Source: Erinaceus europaeus
Lineage: Eukaryota > Chordata > Mammalia > Eulipotyphla > Erinaceidae
DNA length: 64,000 nt
NCBI RefSeq assembly: GCF_950295315.1
Contig: NC_080164.1
Span: 113,904,890 to 113,968,889, forward strand
Direction of reading: 5' to 3'
Under the pieces are notes generated by a model, which was not told the DNA's origin, did no database searches, and saw nothing but the letters and a program-made list of their open reading frames with translations. The translations under genes and the position numbers were made by a program. The first letter of the stretch is position 1, and each line of letters opens with the position of its first letter. Below are positions 33,316 through 42,605 of the stretch, piece after piece.

Positions 33316-33619
33316 ATGACTATAGTATCAAGGGTGTGGGGTGAACAGAAACATATATCATACAGGCATTTTTAAAAAAGAAACTGGCACAAACATGGAG
33401 AAACATGTAAGCAAGTAACAAGAACCAGTGTGCTGCCAAGGGAAGGCCTGAGGGGGCCATTTCTGCCTCTGTGGGCAAAACTTTATCAGCTTAAAAAAAC
33501 ATTTCTTGCCTCTGGGGGGCGTACTTGCCTTGACGGGCATTTGCATGGGGGCAGGGAACGGCCTAGAGTCCCAAAGGCAGCTGGCTGCAATTTACTTACT
33601 ATGAAACAAAACTTATTAT

Positions 33620-33830
33620 TAGCATATTTCTAATAGAGAAGGAATTTGAGACTTTTACTTATCAACAACGTCTTTTTAACCTTTTGTTACACCCATTCAA
33701 GATGGAGGCAGGAAAGGAAACCTCAGGCATGAGAATAATTAGCATAGCCATTGTGCGATCTACCATTTCTAATGAGAAGGTAATCGAGAGTTTTACACAT
33801 CAACAAGTCTATTTAACCTTTTGTTTAGAC
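33620..33830 (-). repeat. Internal direct repeat in the AT-rich ERV block
   Basis: 33,626-33,688 (tttctaatagagaaggaatt... ccttttgtta) is repeated at 33,766-33,828 (tttctaatgagaaggtaatc... ccttttgttt), a spacing of about 140 bp. The corresponding region of the class I ERV has one related copy near 21,860-21,900. Confidence 0.7.
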
Positions 33831-34218
33831 CAACTTAGTTAAAATATATTGATTGTTAACTAATTTTTACCTCAGACTTTAAAGGTAAGTTAATTTTATC
33901 TTTATGAGAATTACGTTGAAAACCTTTTTCATTTAACTTTGACTAGTAAGAATTTAACCTTAAAGTTACTGTTTACCAAACTTTAAACATACACATAAAC
34001 ATGGTCATTAATACACAAGGAGAGAAACCTTTGTTACAAAGACATGTCATTTTAAACACGAATTTAGATATGTACTGTCTTAGTTGTTGGGGGGGTGCAT
34101 TGTCCAGTGGTGGTCTCTTGGGCAGCTTCACTTCAAGGAATTGCAGGTTGCGATCTCTGTACAAATCTCTGCGTATTCCAGCTTGTCTGTCTTCAGACCG
34201 GACCGGCAGCTGGAGATC

Positions 34219-34899
34219 TCATGTGCCCAGTTTTGTCAGGGAGCCTGGGGGTCCGGGAGGTCCGGGATTGTTCCAGAATTCATAGCAAGAGGGCAGGCAG
34301 GCCAGCTTTGTAGAAGGCGTGGGCCTAGGTGCCCAGGGGTGGCGGCCATGATGGGCCGCCACGGCCCTGTCCCATGGCCCTGCCATGTCTGCTGCCCTGC
34401 TCACAGTGGCTGAGCAGCGTGGAGGGATCTCACGTCCAGTGCCCTGCGCCACGCGGTGGAGAGCCGGCTCCTGTGGGCTGGCCTGCGTGCTGGCATTGGG
34501 CTCCTGCATGGTGGCATCGGGCTCCTGTGTGGTGGCATCGGGCTCCAGCGTGCTGGCATCGGGCTCCTGTGTGGTGGCATCGGGCTCCTGCGTGGAGGCA
34601 TCGGGCTCCTGCATGCTGGCGTCAGGCTCCTGCGGGCTGCGGGGCTGCGGGGCTGCTGGCGCGGTGCGCGGGGTTGTCTGGGTGCAGCCTGCTGGCTGGC
34701 TGTTTAACCAGGTGGAAACAGCAGCTCCGCGCCTGGCCTCCCGCCCGCTGGCTATTCCTGCTGGCTGTTCTAAGTTCGCCCGAGCGAGTGGAAACCACAG
34801 AGTGGTCCAGAGATAAATGTTCCAGAAACAGCAAAACAGTCTCGCGAAGAAAGAGCAGAGGCCTTTGGAGATCTCTTCACAAGCAGAAGAGAAGGCCAT
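34219..34899 (-). CDS. Hypothetical ORF with seven-residue repeats in the ERVK-like element
   Basis: Minus-strand open frame of 226 codons, in the sense direction of the element, beginning 70 bp after the 5' LTR, where gag would normally begin. The first 45 residues are partly hydrophobic and aromatic (FFARLFCCFWNIYLW). The middle holds about seven to eight copies of a heptad QEPDAST/QEPDATT, encoded by a 21-bp minisatellite. The C-terminal part is Pro- and Ala-rich with PGPPGPPG. I find no matrix, capsid, zinc-knuckle or protease motif, so I do not assign a function. Because 21 is a multiple of three, the array keeps several frames open on both strands, and coding may be accidental. The start codon is simply the first ATG. 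Confidence 0.35.
   Translation of the reverse strand: MAFSSACEEISKGLCSFFARLFCCFWNIYLWTTLWFPLARANLEQPAGIASGREARRGAAVSTWLNSQPAGCTQTTPRTAPAAPQPRSPQEPDASMQEPDASTQEPDATTQEPDASTLEPDATTQEPDATMQEPNASTQASPQEPALHRVAQGTGREIPPRCSATVSRAADMAGPWDRAVAAHHGRHPWAPRPTPSTKLACLPSCYEFWNNPGPPGPPGSLTKLGT
34492..34638 (-). repeat. 21-bp minisatellite, seven units
   Basis: Plus-strand units ggcatcgggctcctgygtggt start at 34,492, 34,513, 34,534, 34,555, 34,576, 34,597 and 34,618. The unit length preserves frame. Confidence 0.95.
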
Positions 34900-34950
34900 A
34901 GTGCATAGGTAGCCAAATTGTGTTTACTTATCTGAGAGATGCACAGGTCA

Positions 34951-34968
34951 GGTCCACATGGGCGCCAA
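34951..34968 (-). other. Primer-binding site, tRNA-Lys-like
   Basis: Minus strand reads TGGCGCCCATGTGGACCT one base after the 5' LTR. The TGGCGCCCA start is that of tRNA-Lys primer sites; the second half diverges. Lys priming fits a betaretrovirus-like element. Confidence 0.75.
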
Positions 34969-34969
34969 T

Positions 34970-35321
34970 TGTTATTAAAAATTTCGGAGGCTCTAGCTGG
35001 CTGGGCTAGCTTCACGGGCGGGTAACAGAGACGCGGAGACAACGGCTGGGCAGGGAAGCTGTATTTCTTTATTCAGGAACAACAATTCATAAACTAAAAC
35101 AAACTAATCACCAAGCAGAACTCTGCTGTCTCTTTGCGGTGGCGCAAACACTCTCTCTAACTCTGCAACTCTCCAACCCCAGAACACTGGAACTCTCTAA
35201 CTCTGGAACTCTGGAACTCTGGCGGGGTTCCTAGGGGCGGGGCCAAGCGGGCCCGCGAAATTAACTGGACTGATCCAATTCTCTTGGCGGGGGAGAACTA
35301 CCCAATGTAAAGCATACAACA
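34970..35321 (-). repeat. 5' LTR of the ERVK-like element
   Basis: 352 bp. Mostly transitions relative to the 3' LTR, for example cggtggcgc versus cggcggtgc and cccgcgaaatt versus cccacgaaact. Confidence 0.95.
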
Positions 35322-35480
35322 GGATAGGACAGAGAGAAATGGAAAGAGAAGGGGAAGACAGAGAGGGAGAGAGAAAGATAGACACCTGCAGACCTGCTTC
35401 ACCACCTGTGAAGTGATTCCCTGGCAGGTGGGGAGCCGGAGGGCTCTAACCGGGATCCTTATACTGGTCCTTGAGCACGA
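35322..35480 (-). mobile_element. SINE, 5' half, split by the ERVK-like element
   Basis: Continues 'ggataggacagagagaaatgg ... cacctgcagacctgcttcaccacc ... ccgggatcctt'; the tRNA head after the B-box is truncated. Together with 32,853-32,939 it is one reverse SINE. Confidence 0.9.
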
Positions 35481-36070
35481 AAACTGAGTAGCCAGGGCAC
35501 AGGAGAACTCACAGATAATTTTACTGGTAACCCAATAGATTTCCTTACCATATATTCTGTGTTATAGTGTAATATATCTTGTTTATTTGTTATAATTAAT
35601 AATTAAATGTTGATACATTATAACTAAGTCAAATTCAGTCTATGTAGTTTTATTTATGTATTAATTTTTACACAATGTCCTTCTTCCTGTTCCAGTAGCC
35701 ATAAAAGATACCACACTGAAGTTAAGTTCAAGTTCCCATAGGCTCCCCTTGGCTGCCGTAGTTTCTGAGCATTCTTTGTTTTAGATGACAGTTTTGAAGA
35801 GCACATGCCAAGTATATTGTAAAATGGCTCTCTCTTAGGACATGATGATGGCCTTCCTCGTTATGAAACTGAGATGATGGGTTTTAGAGAGTGGTCCACT
35901 GTTATCTTCATCCTGTCAAGGGAACTCTGTTACTATGAAGATAATTATGATTTTGTATTGACCTTGATCACCTGGCTAAAGTAATGTTTGCCACTTTACA
36001 CTACTGTGAAACTACTCCTCCCCTTTTCATAGTTCACTTTAACTCCAATGTCATTTTTAACTTTCTTTTT
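35481..36070. other. Unique sequence, no gene seen
   Basis: AT-rich with no coding or repeat signature that I recognise. Confidence 0.5.
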
Positions 36071-36071
36071 A

Positions 36072-36380
36072 AATTTTATTTATTTCATTTTTGAGAGAGA
36101 TGTAGAGAGAGACACACGCAGAGAGAGAAACACCAAAGCACTGCTCAGCTCTGGCTTATGGTGGTGCGGGGGAGTTGAACCTGGGGCATAACCATTATGC
36201 TGTCTCCTCTGCCCCTTCCACCATCATGCACAAGCCCCCAAAGTCTCCTCCTTACCCTCCTTCCCCAGAGCCCTTTGCTTTGGTGCAATATACCAAACCC
36301 AGTCCACATTTTACTTTGTATTTGCTGTTTCTGTTCTTAAGTTTTACCTACAAGTGAGATCATTGATTCTTCTATTTTTG
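36072..36380 (-). mobile_element. Old SINE followed by an L1 3' fragment
   Basis: 36,072-36,216 matches the older SINE family (gctcagctctggcttatggtggtgc... ataaccattatgctgtctcc). 36,217-36,380 is antisense L1 3'UTR (caccatcatgcacaagcccc... tttggtgcaatataccaaacccagtcc). Confidence 0.68.
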
Positions 36381-37883
36381 TAATACTAAAATTAAGACCA
36401 CCCAGAAAAAAAATATATATATATATGCCAAAGTTGTTAAAAAAAAGGTGGATGATAGGATCTTGTGAAGGAGAAGGAACGTATTTGTGCACATAAACTT
36501 AACTTATCATATTACCTCAGAATAAGCTGAGGTGAATGGACATTTTAAAAAAATTCCCTAGTCATGAAACTCAAAACAATACCAGGATAAAAGTGATTGT
36601 GTAATGAAACACCACAGTTGTTTTATATACTTTTCTCAAATAATTGCAGTAATGTCATATAAGGTCGTGATCCAGTAGCAGGGACCCATGTGTCTGATGG
36701 ACATGTACTTAGGATCTACTAGTCAACTGGAGACATCATTTACAAATGGGAGTAATTGTTTCCCATTCTCTCCCCTATACACAACTAGACTATTGTTTGA
36801 TAAATATATCACCTTTAGCCATCATACCTCTAAACCTCTTGGGAATTATCATGCACTTTGTATTTGGTCCATTTCTAAAATGTTTCTACTTAAGAGAGAA
36901 CATTCTTGGTTTATCACAAAAAAAATCAGATTTTCCTTAATCTTTATACTTTCAACACTTTTTTATTCAGCCATAACATTACTATACATGCATTTCCCTT
37001 TCCACATACACGTATACTTATCAAAAGTTGAATTTGTTTTCTGAGTTTTTGAACACCATTATTATTTGATGCATATTATCAGGTCTTAAATAACAGGCCT
37101 ATCAGAGGCATTGCAAGAGTCATCGGATAAGTCCTTCTGATGTTATAATGATTGCCTGTGAAGGAACTAAGCCAATAGGCTTAATGCCAACAAATGATGC
37201 CAATGTCAGCATAACAACATCAACTCCAACACAATGCTATTGACATCAGCATTTTAGAATTAGAGTATCATTGGCACTAGTGGAGAATGGACCTGATATA
37301 AGCCATTAGGTCCCTTGTTGGCTATTTGTCTTCTGAGGGTCAAGACATAAGGCATAATATGTAAGTAGGAGACAAATAGGCACTTCAACACTATTTGATG
37401 CCATTTATAATTCATACTGTATTTTTGCTGGGTGGCACTTTAAAATATACTTACTTTCAATTTAACAAAATTGCACAGTAAAATGTTTGATGGAAAAATC
37501 GAGTTTCTTTTGCTTTTTTAATTTGCACGTGCTCTCTGGATTAGGAGACTTGAGAAGTTTTGGGGTGAGGAGAGTAATTCCATGTACTGCTATCAGTGGG
37601 CTAACTGCTTTCCCGTGTGTAAAGTCAGATGGCATGGTAAGATCATGCCTGGACATGATTCCGAGTTTACAGACTTTCTTTCTGTACAGCCTGCAGACAC
37701 TTGACCTTCACTTGCAAGCTTGGCCCTCTCTCTCAAACTTTTGGTCAAAATACAGATGTTGTTAGATTTCCAAGAGAACAAAATAGACATCAAGGATTTT
37801 TGATGGATTAGATTGAGGGGTACGGTGAGAAGCTGTTGCACATATAGCTGCTAGACGTTTTATATATGAAAACTGAGGAAATA
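36381..37883. other. Unique sequence, no gene seen
   Basis: 1.5 kb without recognised repeat. A 118-codon plus-strand frame (36,688-37,044) is hydrophobic and AT-driven, with no motif or splice context. Confidence 0.45.
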
Positions 37884-37884
37884 T

Positions 37885-38332
37885 GAGGCCGAGTGATGGT
37901 GTACCCAGTTAAGAACATACATTCCCATGCACAAGGACCCTAGTTCAAGCCCTGATCCCTCCCTGCAGAGGGGGCAGAGCTTCACAAACAGTTGAGTAGT
38001 GATGGAGATGTGCAGATATCCCCATCTCTATCTCCACGTACTTCTCAGTTTCTCTCTGTCTTAACCTGTGATCCTGGGTTCATGTTCCCAGAGGGATAAA
38101 TAATAGGAAAGCTTCCAGTGGAGGGTATGGGATACAGAACTCTGGTGGTGGGAATTATGTAGAATTGTACCCCTCTTATCTTACAGTCTTGTCAGTCATT
38201 ATTAAGTCAATTTTAAAAAGAGAAAGAAAAGAGAGAGAAAGAAAAAAGAAAGAAAAATGGCCACCGTGAACCATAGATTCATAGTACCAGCACCAAGCCC
38301 CAGCAATTACCCTGGTACTTAAAAATATTAAA
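37885..38332 (+). mobile_element. tRNA-derived SINE interrupted by an L1 3' end
   Basis: SINE head and body at 37,885-38,063 and its 3' module at about 38,250-38,332 (ggccaccgtgaaccatag... ccccagcaattaccctgg) are separated by a sense L1 terminal piece, 38,064-38,217 (ggttcatgttcccagagggataaa... ggtggtgggaattatgtag), with A-rich DNA after it. Confidence 0.85.
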
Positions 38333-39045
38333 AAAAAAAACTAAAAAATTGAGGAAACTGATATAGCCAGTGAGTTAGAACTAAGTGGTAGGTAAAACAC
38401 ATGACTTGACTTTTGGAAAGATACAAGCAGCATGACCTTGAGAAATTGGGAGTAAATATCAGTCAAGTAGTTGGAATGCACAAAATTGCTCAGGACTGGA
38501 AACATATTTCCTAGAAATTTAGAATCCATTCATTATGTTCATGAATTAAATCACAGACACTGATGTTGCCATCTAGGGGGGAGATTATGGATTGACAACA
38601 ACTTGGAAAACTCAACATAAAGAAGAAAGTAGAGAGATGAACTAGCATAGAACACTAAGAAGGAACAGTCAAAGAAGTAAAACAGGGCAATTTCTATTTT
38701 TTTAAGCATTTTTTCCCCATTTTTCCAAGGTTTTTTCACATCAGAATTGTAAAAGTTGTTGGGAGAAATTACAGACAGAACATCTTGTTCCTTAAAACAA
38801 AGCTACCAGAAAAAAGAGAAACAAACTTTACTACTGTGTAAATGCACTTTTTAGCAATTAACTGCCTGTGGAGGGTGCCTCAGGGTCCAAACCTCTCCAA
38901 CTACAGCAGGGGCCCAAAAGTCCTGCAGTCCTGGCCAATGTGAGTGGAAGGAAGTAGAGCCCAGTGCCAGGGCTTTAGAAAGAAAATGTTTGGAATTGGG
39001 GAAGTATATTGAATTTAGGCTTGGAAGAAACTGAATTTATAAGAA
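38333..39045. other. Unique sequence, no gene seen
   Basis: No feature recognised. Confidence 0.45.
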
Positions 39046-39228
39046 TTTTTTATTTTAATTAATTTTGATTGAGACCAAGATAAATTGAGAGTGGAGGGGA
39101 AAACAGAGAGGAACACAGAGAGTCACTTGCAGCACTTGTCCACTATTCATGAGGCTTCCCCCTACAGTGGAGAATGGAGGCTTGAACCTGGATCTTTATG
39201 CATAGTACTGAAGTTCTGGTTCTTCTCT
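39046..39228 (-). mobile_element. Old tRNA-derived SINE
   Basis: Degenerate reverse copy: ttttattttaattaattttgattgagacc ... agtcacttgcagcac ... catgaggcttccccctacag ... cttgaacctggatctttatg. Confidence 0.65.
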
Positions 39229-39493
39229 TCCCCCATGAACAAGTTGCCTCTGCCTTAATTTCATTTCCTTAAATCCAAATTCAGACAAACTGTACTAACT
39301 TGTCATTTAGAGTTTCTTTTATTTTCTCTTTTTCTCCATCAAAAAAGAGACTTCTCTGAAATTCTCTTAGATTGAACCAAATGTTTAAAATGCTTTTTTC
39401 CCCCATAATCTAATAACTACAGCACACACATGCTCACACTTCATGTATATGATGCATGCTATGTTCTCTAGTCTCCTCTGTTCCAGTCTAATT

Positions 39494-39632
39494 TTTTTTT
39501 TACATTTTATATTACTTATTGGATACAGAGAAACTGAGAAAGAAGGGAAAGATAGAGAAGGAGAAAGCAGAAAGAGACAGAGAGACACCTGCAGCACTGC
39601 TTCATGGGAACTGGGAAGCTTGAACCTGTGAT
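39494..39632 (-). mobile_element. Internally deleted SINE with target duplication
   Basis: Poly-T, 'attacttattggatacagagaaactg', 'gacacctgcagcactgcttcatggg' and 'gaagcttgaacctgtg', without the tRNA head, between CCAGTCTAATT copies at 39,483-39,493 and 39,633-39,643. Confidence 0.87.
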
Positions 39633-39644
39633 CCAGTCTAATTT

Positions 39645-40318
39645 ATTCTCTTCTGTTCAGTTCAGATGAATAATCAATCAACTAAATTAATTACACAATT
39701 CACCAATAGGACAATAAAATGATACACAATTCTGAAAATATTCACTAGATATTTTTATCAAAAGGGATGAGAAATTGAGGAAGTCTATAATTTCTATTGT
39801 CCAAGAGATTTTCTTAAAGATCAGCTGATGGTGGTTACTTATAATGCGAAAACTTTATCTTCTGTTTTTTTTTTCAGGTGTATTATCATTGTCAGAAGAA
39901 GTATAAAATTGAATCTTATCTATTTTCATATTTTAAACTACTATAATTCTGATAATTTCCACAATTTATCTTTAATCTAGTCTTTCTATTGTTTTAAATT
40001 TCTGTAATCAGTTGCTTTTGGAGAATGAGGTACTCCCCAAGTAAAATCATAGTGGTCAAAACTGAAATGATTGAAGAGTCTTCTCCCTAAACCTGGATTC
40101 TAGTGAGAAGTCTCTTTTTCTGTATTTCATCTAAACTGACACCTAAGTTAGAACCCTATTACTATTTACTCTGCATTTTTCATCATACTATAAGTATACT
40201 ATTTTTAAATGACTCATTAGTCCTTCAGTGTTTTAGAAGTAAAAGATTTATTGAATCAATTCCAAATTCTTCAGCCCTATTGCTTTTGTTCAGTTTCTGA
40301 CTCTACCTATATCATTTA
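39645..40318. other. Unique sequence, no gene seen
   Basis: AT-rich flank of the full-length L1. No feature recognised. Confidence 0.45.
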
Positions 40319-41632
40319 AAAAGATTCATTAATTGGGGGGGCAGAGCCAAGATGGTGACTTGGAGGCAGCTGCTGGCATGAGCTCCAACAAGCAGCAGCT
40401 TGTGACCTAGGATTGAAAGGATAGGGTAGGATACTGGACCGACAGCAGGAAGGTGAATGAGGGGTCCTAAGTGTGACACCAAGGAGGGGATCCTATAGCT
40501 CACTCTTGGGTTAGAAAGTGGAGGAAAAAGAAATGAAATCTTTTGATTATTTCTGAAGCTCACCCCTTCCCCCCACCCCATAACCAGACCCCAGGGGCTA
40601 CACAGCTGCTCCTAGCAGGCTTCCCACTGAGCTATTTTCTTTACCAAGTTTCCTGGCTCACTAGGAGTGTCATTCCAATCCTTTTCCTTTCTGATTTTCT
40701 ACTCTTTTTTTCTAAGTGGCTGGAGCTCTATTTGAGTGACAAAATATCTGACCAATTAGAGCCTCACCCCTGCCTGGGAAAAACTACCTGGAGGGTTATT
40801 TGTTTGTTTGTTTGTTCTTTGTTTGTTTTGTTTTTTGGATATTTCTTACAATTGGTTGTCTTTGCTCAGGCTACCTGAGCCAATCTGGAGCTGTCCAAGC
40901 TGCGGACTGACTGTTAGGGTTTTTTTTTACTCTATTATATTTTACTATTACTATTATATATATGTGTGTCCCTTTCCCCCCTCCTTCTTCAGGTTGACCA
41001 GAATTAACTGTTGCTGTTTTTTCCATTACTAGGTGACTTAGTGTCCTGCCCATTGTTAGAGGAACTTGTTTCACTCTACCTCTTACCTCCACTCTCCCCT
41101 TTTTCCCTCCTCCTTGCTAATTCAAAAAAGAAAAAGGGAAAACAATGTCTTTCCTTTCACTGCTCTTTATTTCTTCTTGTTCTTGTCTTCTTTTCTTCTT
41201 TCCTCCTTCTTCAGCTTTCTGAATTCACTGATACTCGTTTGTGAATTATTTTGAAGAAGAAATCTGACACAGAGTGAACTCTCTTCATGTGTGTCTCTCT
41301 TCTCTACTTCCCTTTCTCATTATGCTATCCCAAGAATTTACAGTGGACAGTAGATTTGCATAACTGTCTATGTTGTTTTCCTTTTTTCCCTTTCTCTTTC
41401 TTTTTCTTTTGGATTTGGTTGCTATTTTTTCTTGGACTGGAGGTGTTATTTGGCTAACTGGTATTGGTTAAACTGAAACAATTTTTGCTTCAGGTAAATA
41501 TTGTTAAATTTCTGAGGATGGTGACTGAATTTGCCATAAAGGTATTTAGTATATTAGTATAGTGTGGCTTGTACTCAAAACACAACGGAAGAACAACAGA
41601 ACAGCAAAATAAAAGACAACAATATAAATAAA

Positions 41633-42544
41633 ATGGTTAAATCAACAGCAAATAAAACTGCAACCACAATAAATCAAAACAGGAGCCCAGAAGAAACTCC
41701 AAATCAGTCATAACTAACCAAAGATAAGAAGAGTATGCAAGCAATAGTAAACCAAATAATCACAGAAATGAAGACAACTATGGCGGAAATGGCTATCAGA
41801 ATTAGAGAAACAATAGATGAGACCCTCAAGAAAAATACTAGCTACCTTGAGGTAATGAGAGAACGGAAAGCTGAAATAGCTGAACTAAAAGGTCAGTTAG
41901 CAGAACAAGCTAATACTATAAAAGCAGACTAACAGAAGCAGAAAACAGAATTAGCCAGACAGAGGATGAGCTAGAGAAAACTAATAAAGAGGTAAAATAG
42001 CTCAAAAAGAGATTCAGAAACACTGAAAATAGTAACAGAGACATATGGGATGATCTCAAAAGAAGTAACATTTGTATAATTGGCCTGCCAGAGGAAGAAA
42101 GAGAGTAAGGGGAAGTAAACATTATAAAGGAAATAATAAAGGAAAACTTCCCAGACCTAAACAACAGAAAAGACATTAAGATTCAAGAGAAAACAGAATC
42201 AACCCAGCCCTGAAGACTCCAAGACACATCATAGTTAGAATGAAAATAAGTAAGGATAAATAAAGGATCCTAAAGGCTGCAAGAGAAAAACAAAAGTCAC
42301 ATACAGGGGAAAACCCATAAGACTATCAACAGACTTCTCCACTCAAACTCTAAAAGCCAGAAGAGAATGACAAAATATCTGTCGAGCCCTGAATGAAAAA
42401 GGGTTTCAACCAAGGATAATATATCCTGGTAGACTTTCATTCAAACTAGATGGAGAGATCAAAACCTTCTCAGACAGACAACAGTTAAAGGAGGCAGACA
42501 TCACCAAGCCTGCCCTGAAAGAGGTTCTAAAAGATCTCTTATAA
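41633..42544 (+). pseudogene. L1 ORF1 (RNA-binding chaperone), degenerate
   Basis: L1 ORF1 encodes a coiled-coil trimer that binds L1 RNA. The frame starts at 41,633 but is soon broken: stops interrupt it near 41,709, 41,930, 41,998 and beyond. A coiled-coil-like stretch (41,735-41,930), the former RRM region (about 42,000-42,120) and the C-terminal domain ending ...KEVLKDLL (stop 42,542-42,544) are recognisable in successive frames by comparison with the better copy at 53,733. Confidence 0.9.
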
Positions 42545-42605
42545 ACAAGAACATCACTATAATACTTGCAATAAATATATCAGAGCAAACAAAAATTGCT
42601 GAATA

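Larger units (their letters stand above)
32940..35321 (-). mobile_element. Short betaretrovirus-like (ERVK/class II) non-autonomous LTR element
   Basis: A 2,382-bp minus-strand element with 352-bp LTRs (5' LTR 34,970-35,321; 3' LTR 32,940-33,291) and a perfect 6-bp target duplication GGATAG (32,934-32,939 and 35,322-35,327). The LTRs differ at about eleven positions (roughly 3%), so it is older than the class I ERV. A tRNA-Lys-like primer site and a long polypurine tract are in the right places. The 1,678-bp interior has no gag, pol or env resemblance. It consists of a GC-rich leader with an open frame of 226 codons and an AT-rich block similar to the class I ERV interior. The same LTR family is present as a solo LTR at 1,787. 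Confidence 0.95.

Noticed and set aside
34084..34901. Plus-strand open frames of 109, 190 and 143 codons
   Set aside because: They overlap one another and the 21-bp array, antisense to the ERVK-like element. A repeat unit divisible by three keeps all frames open.
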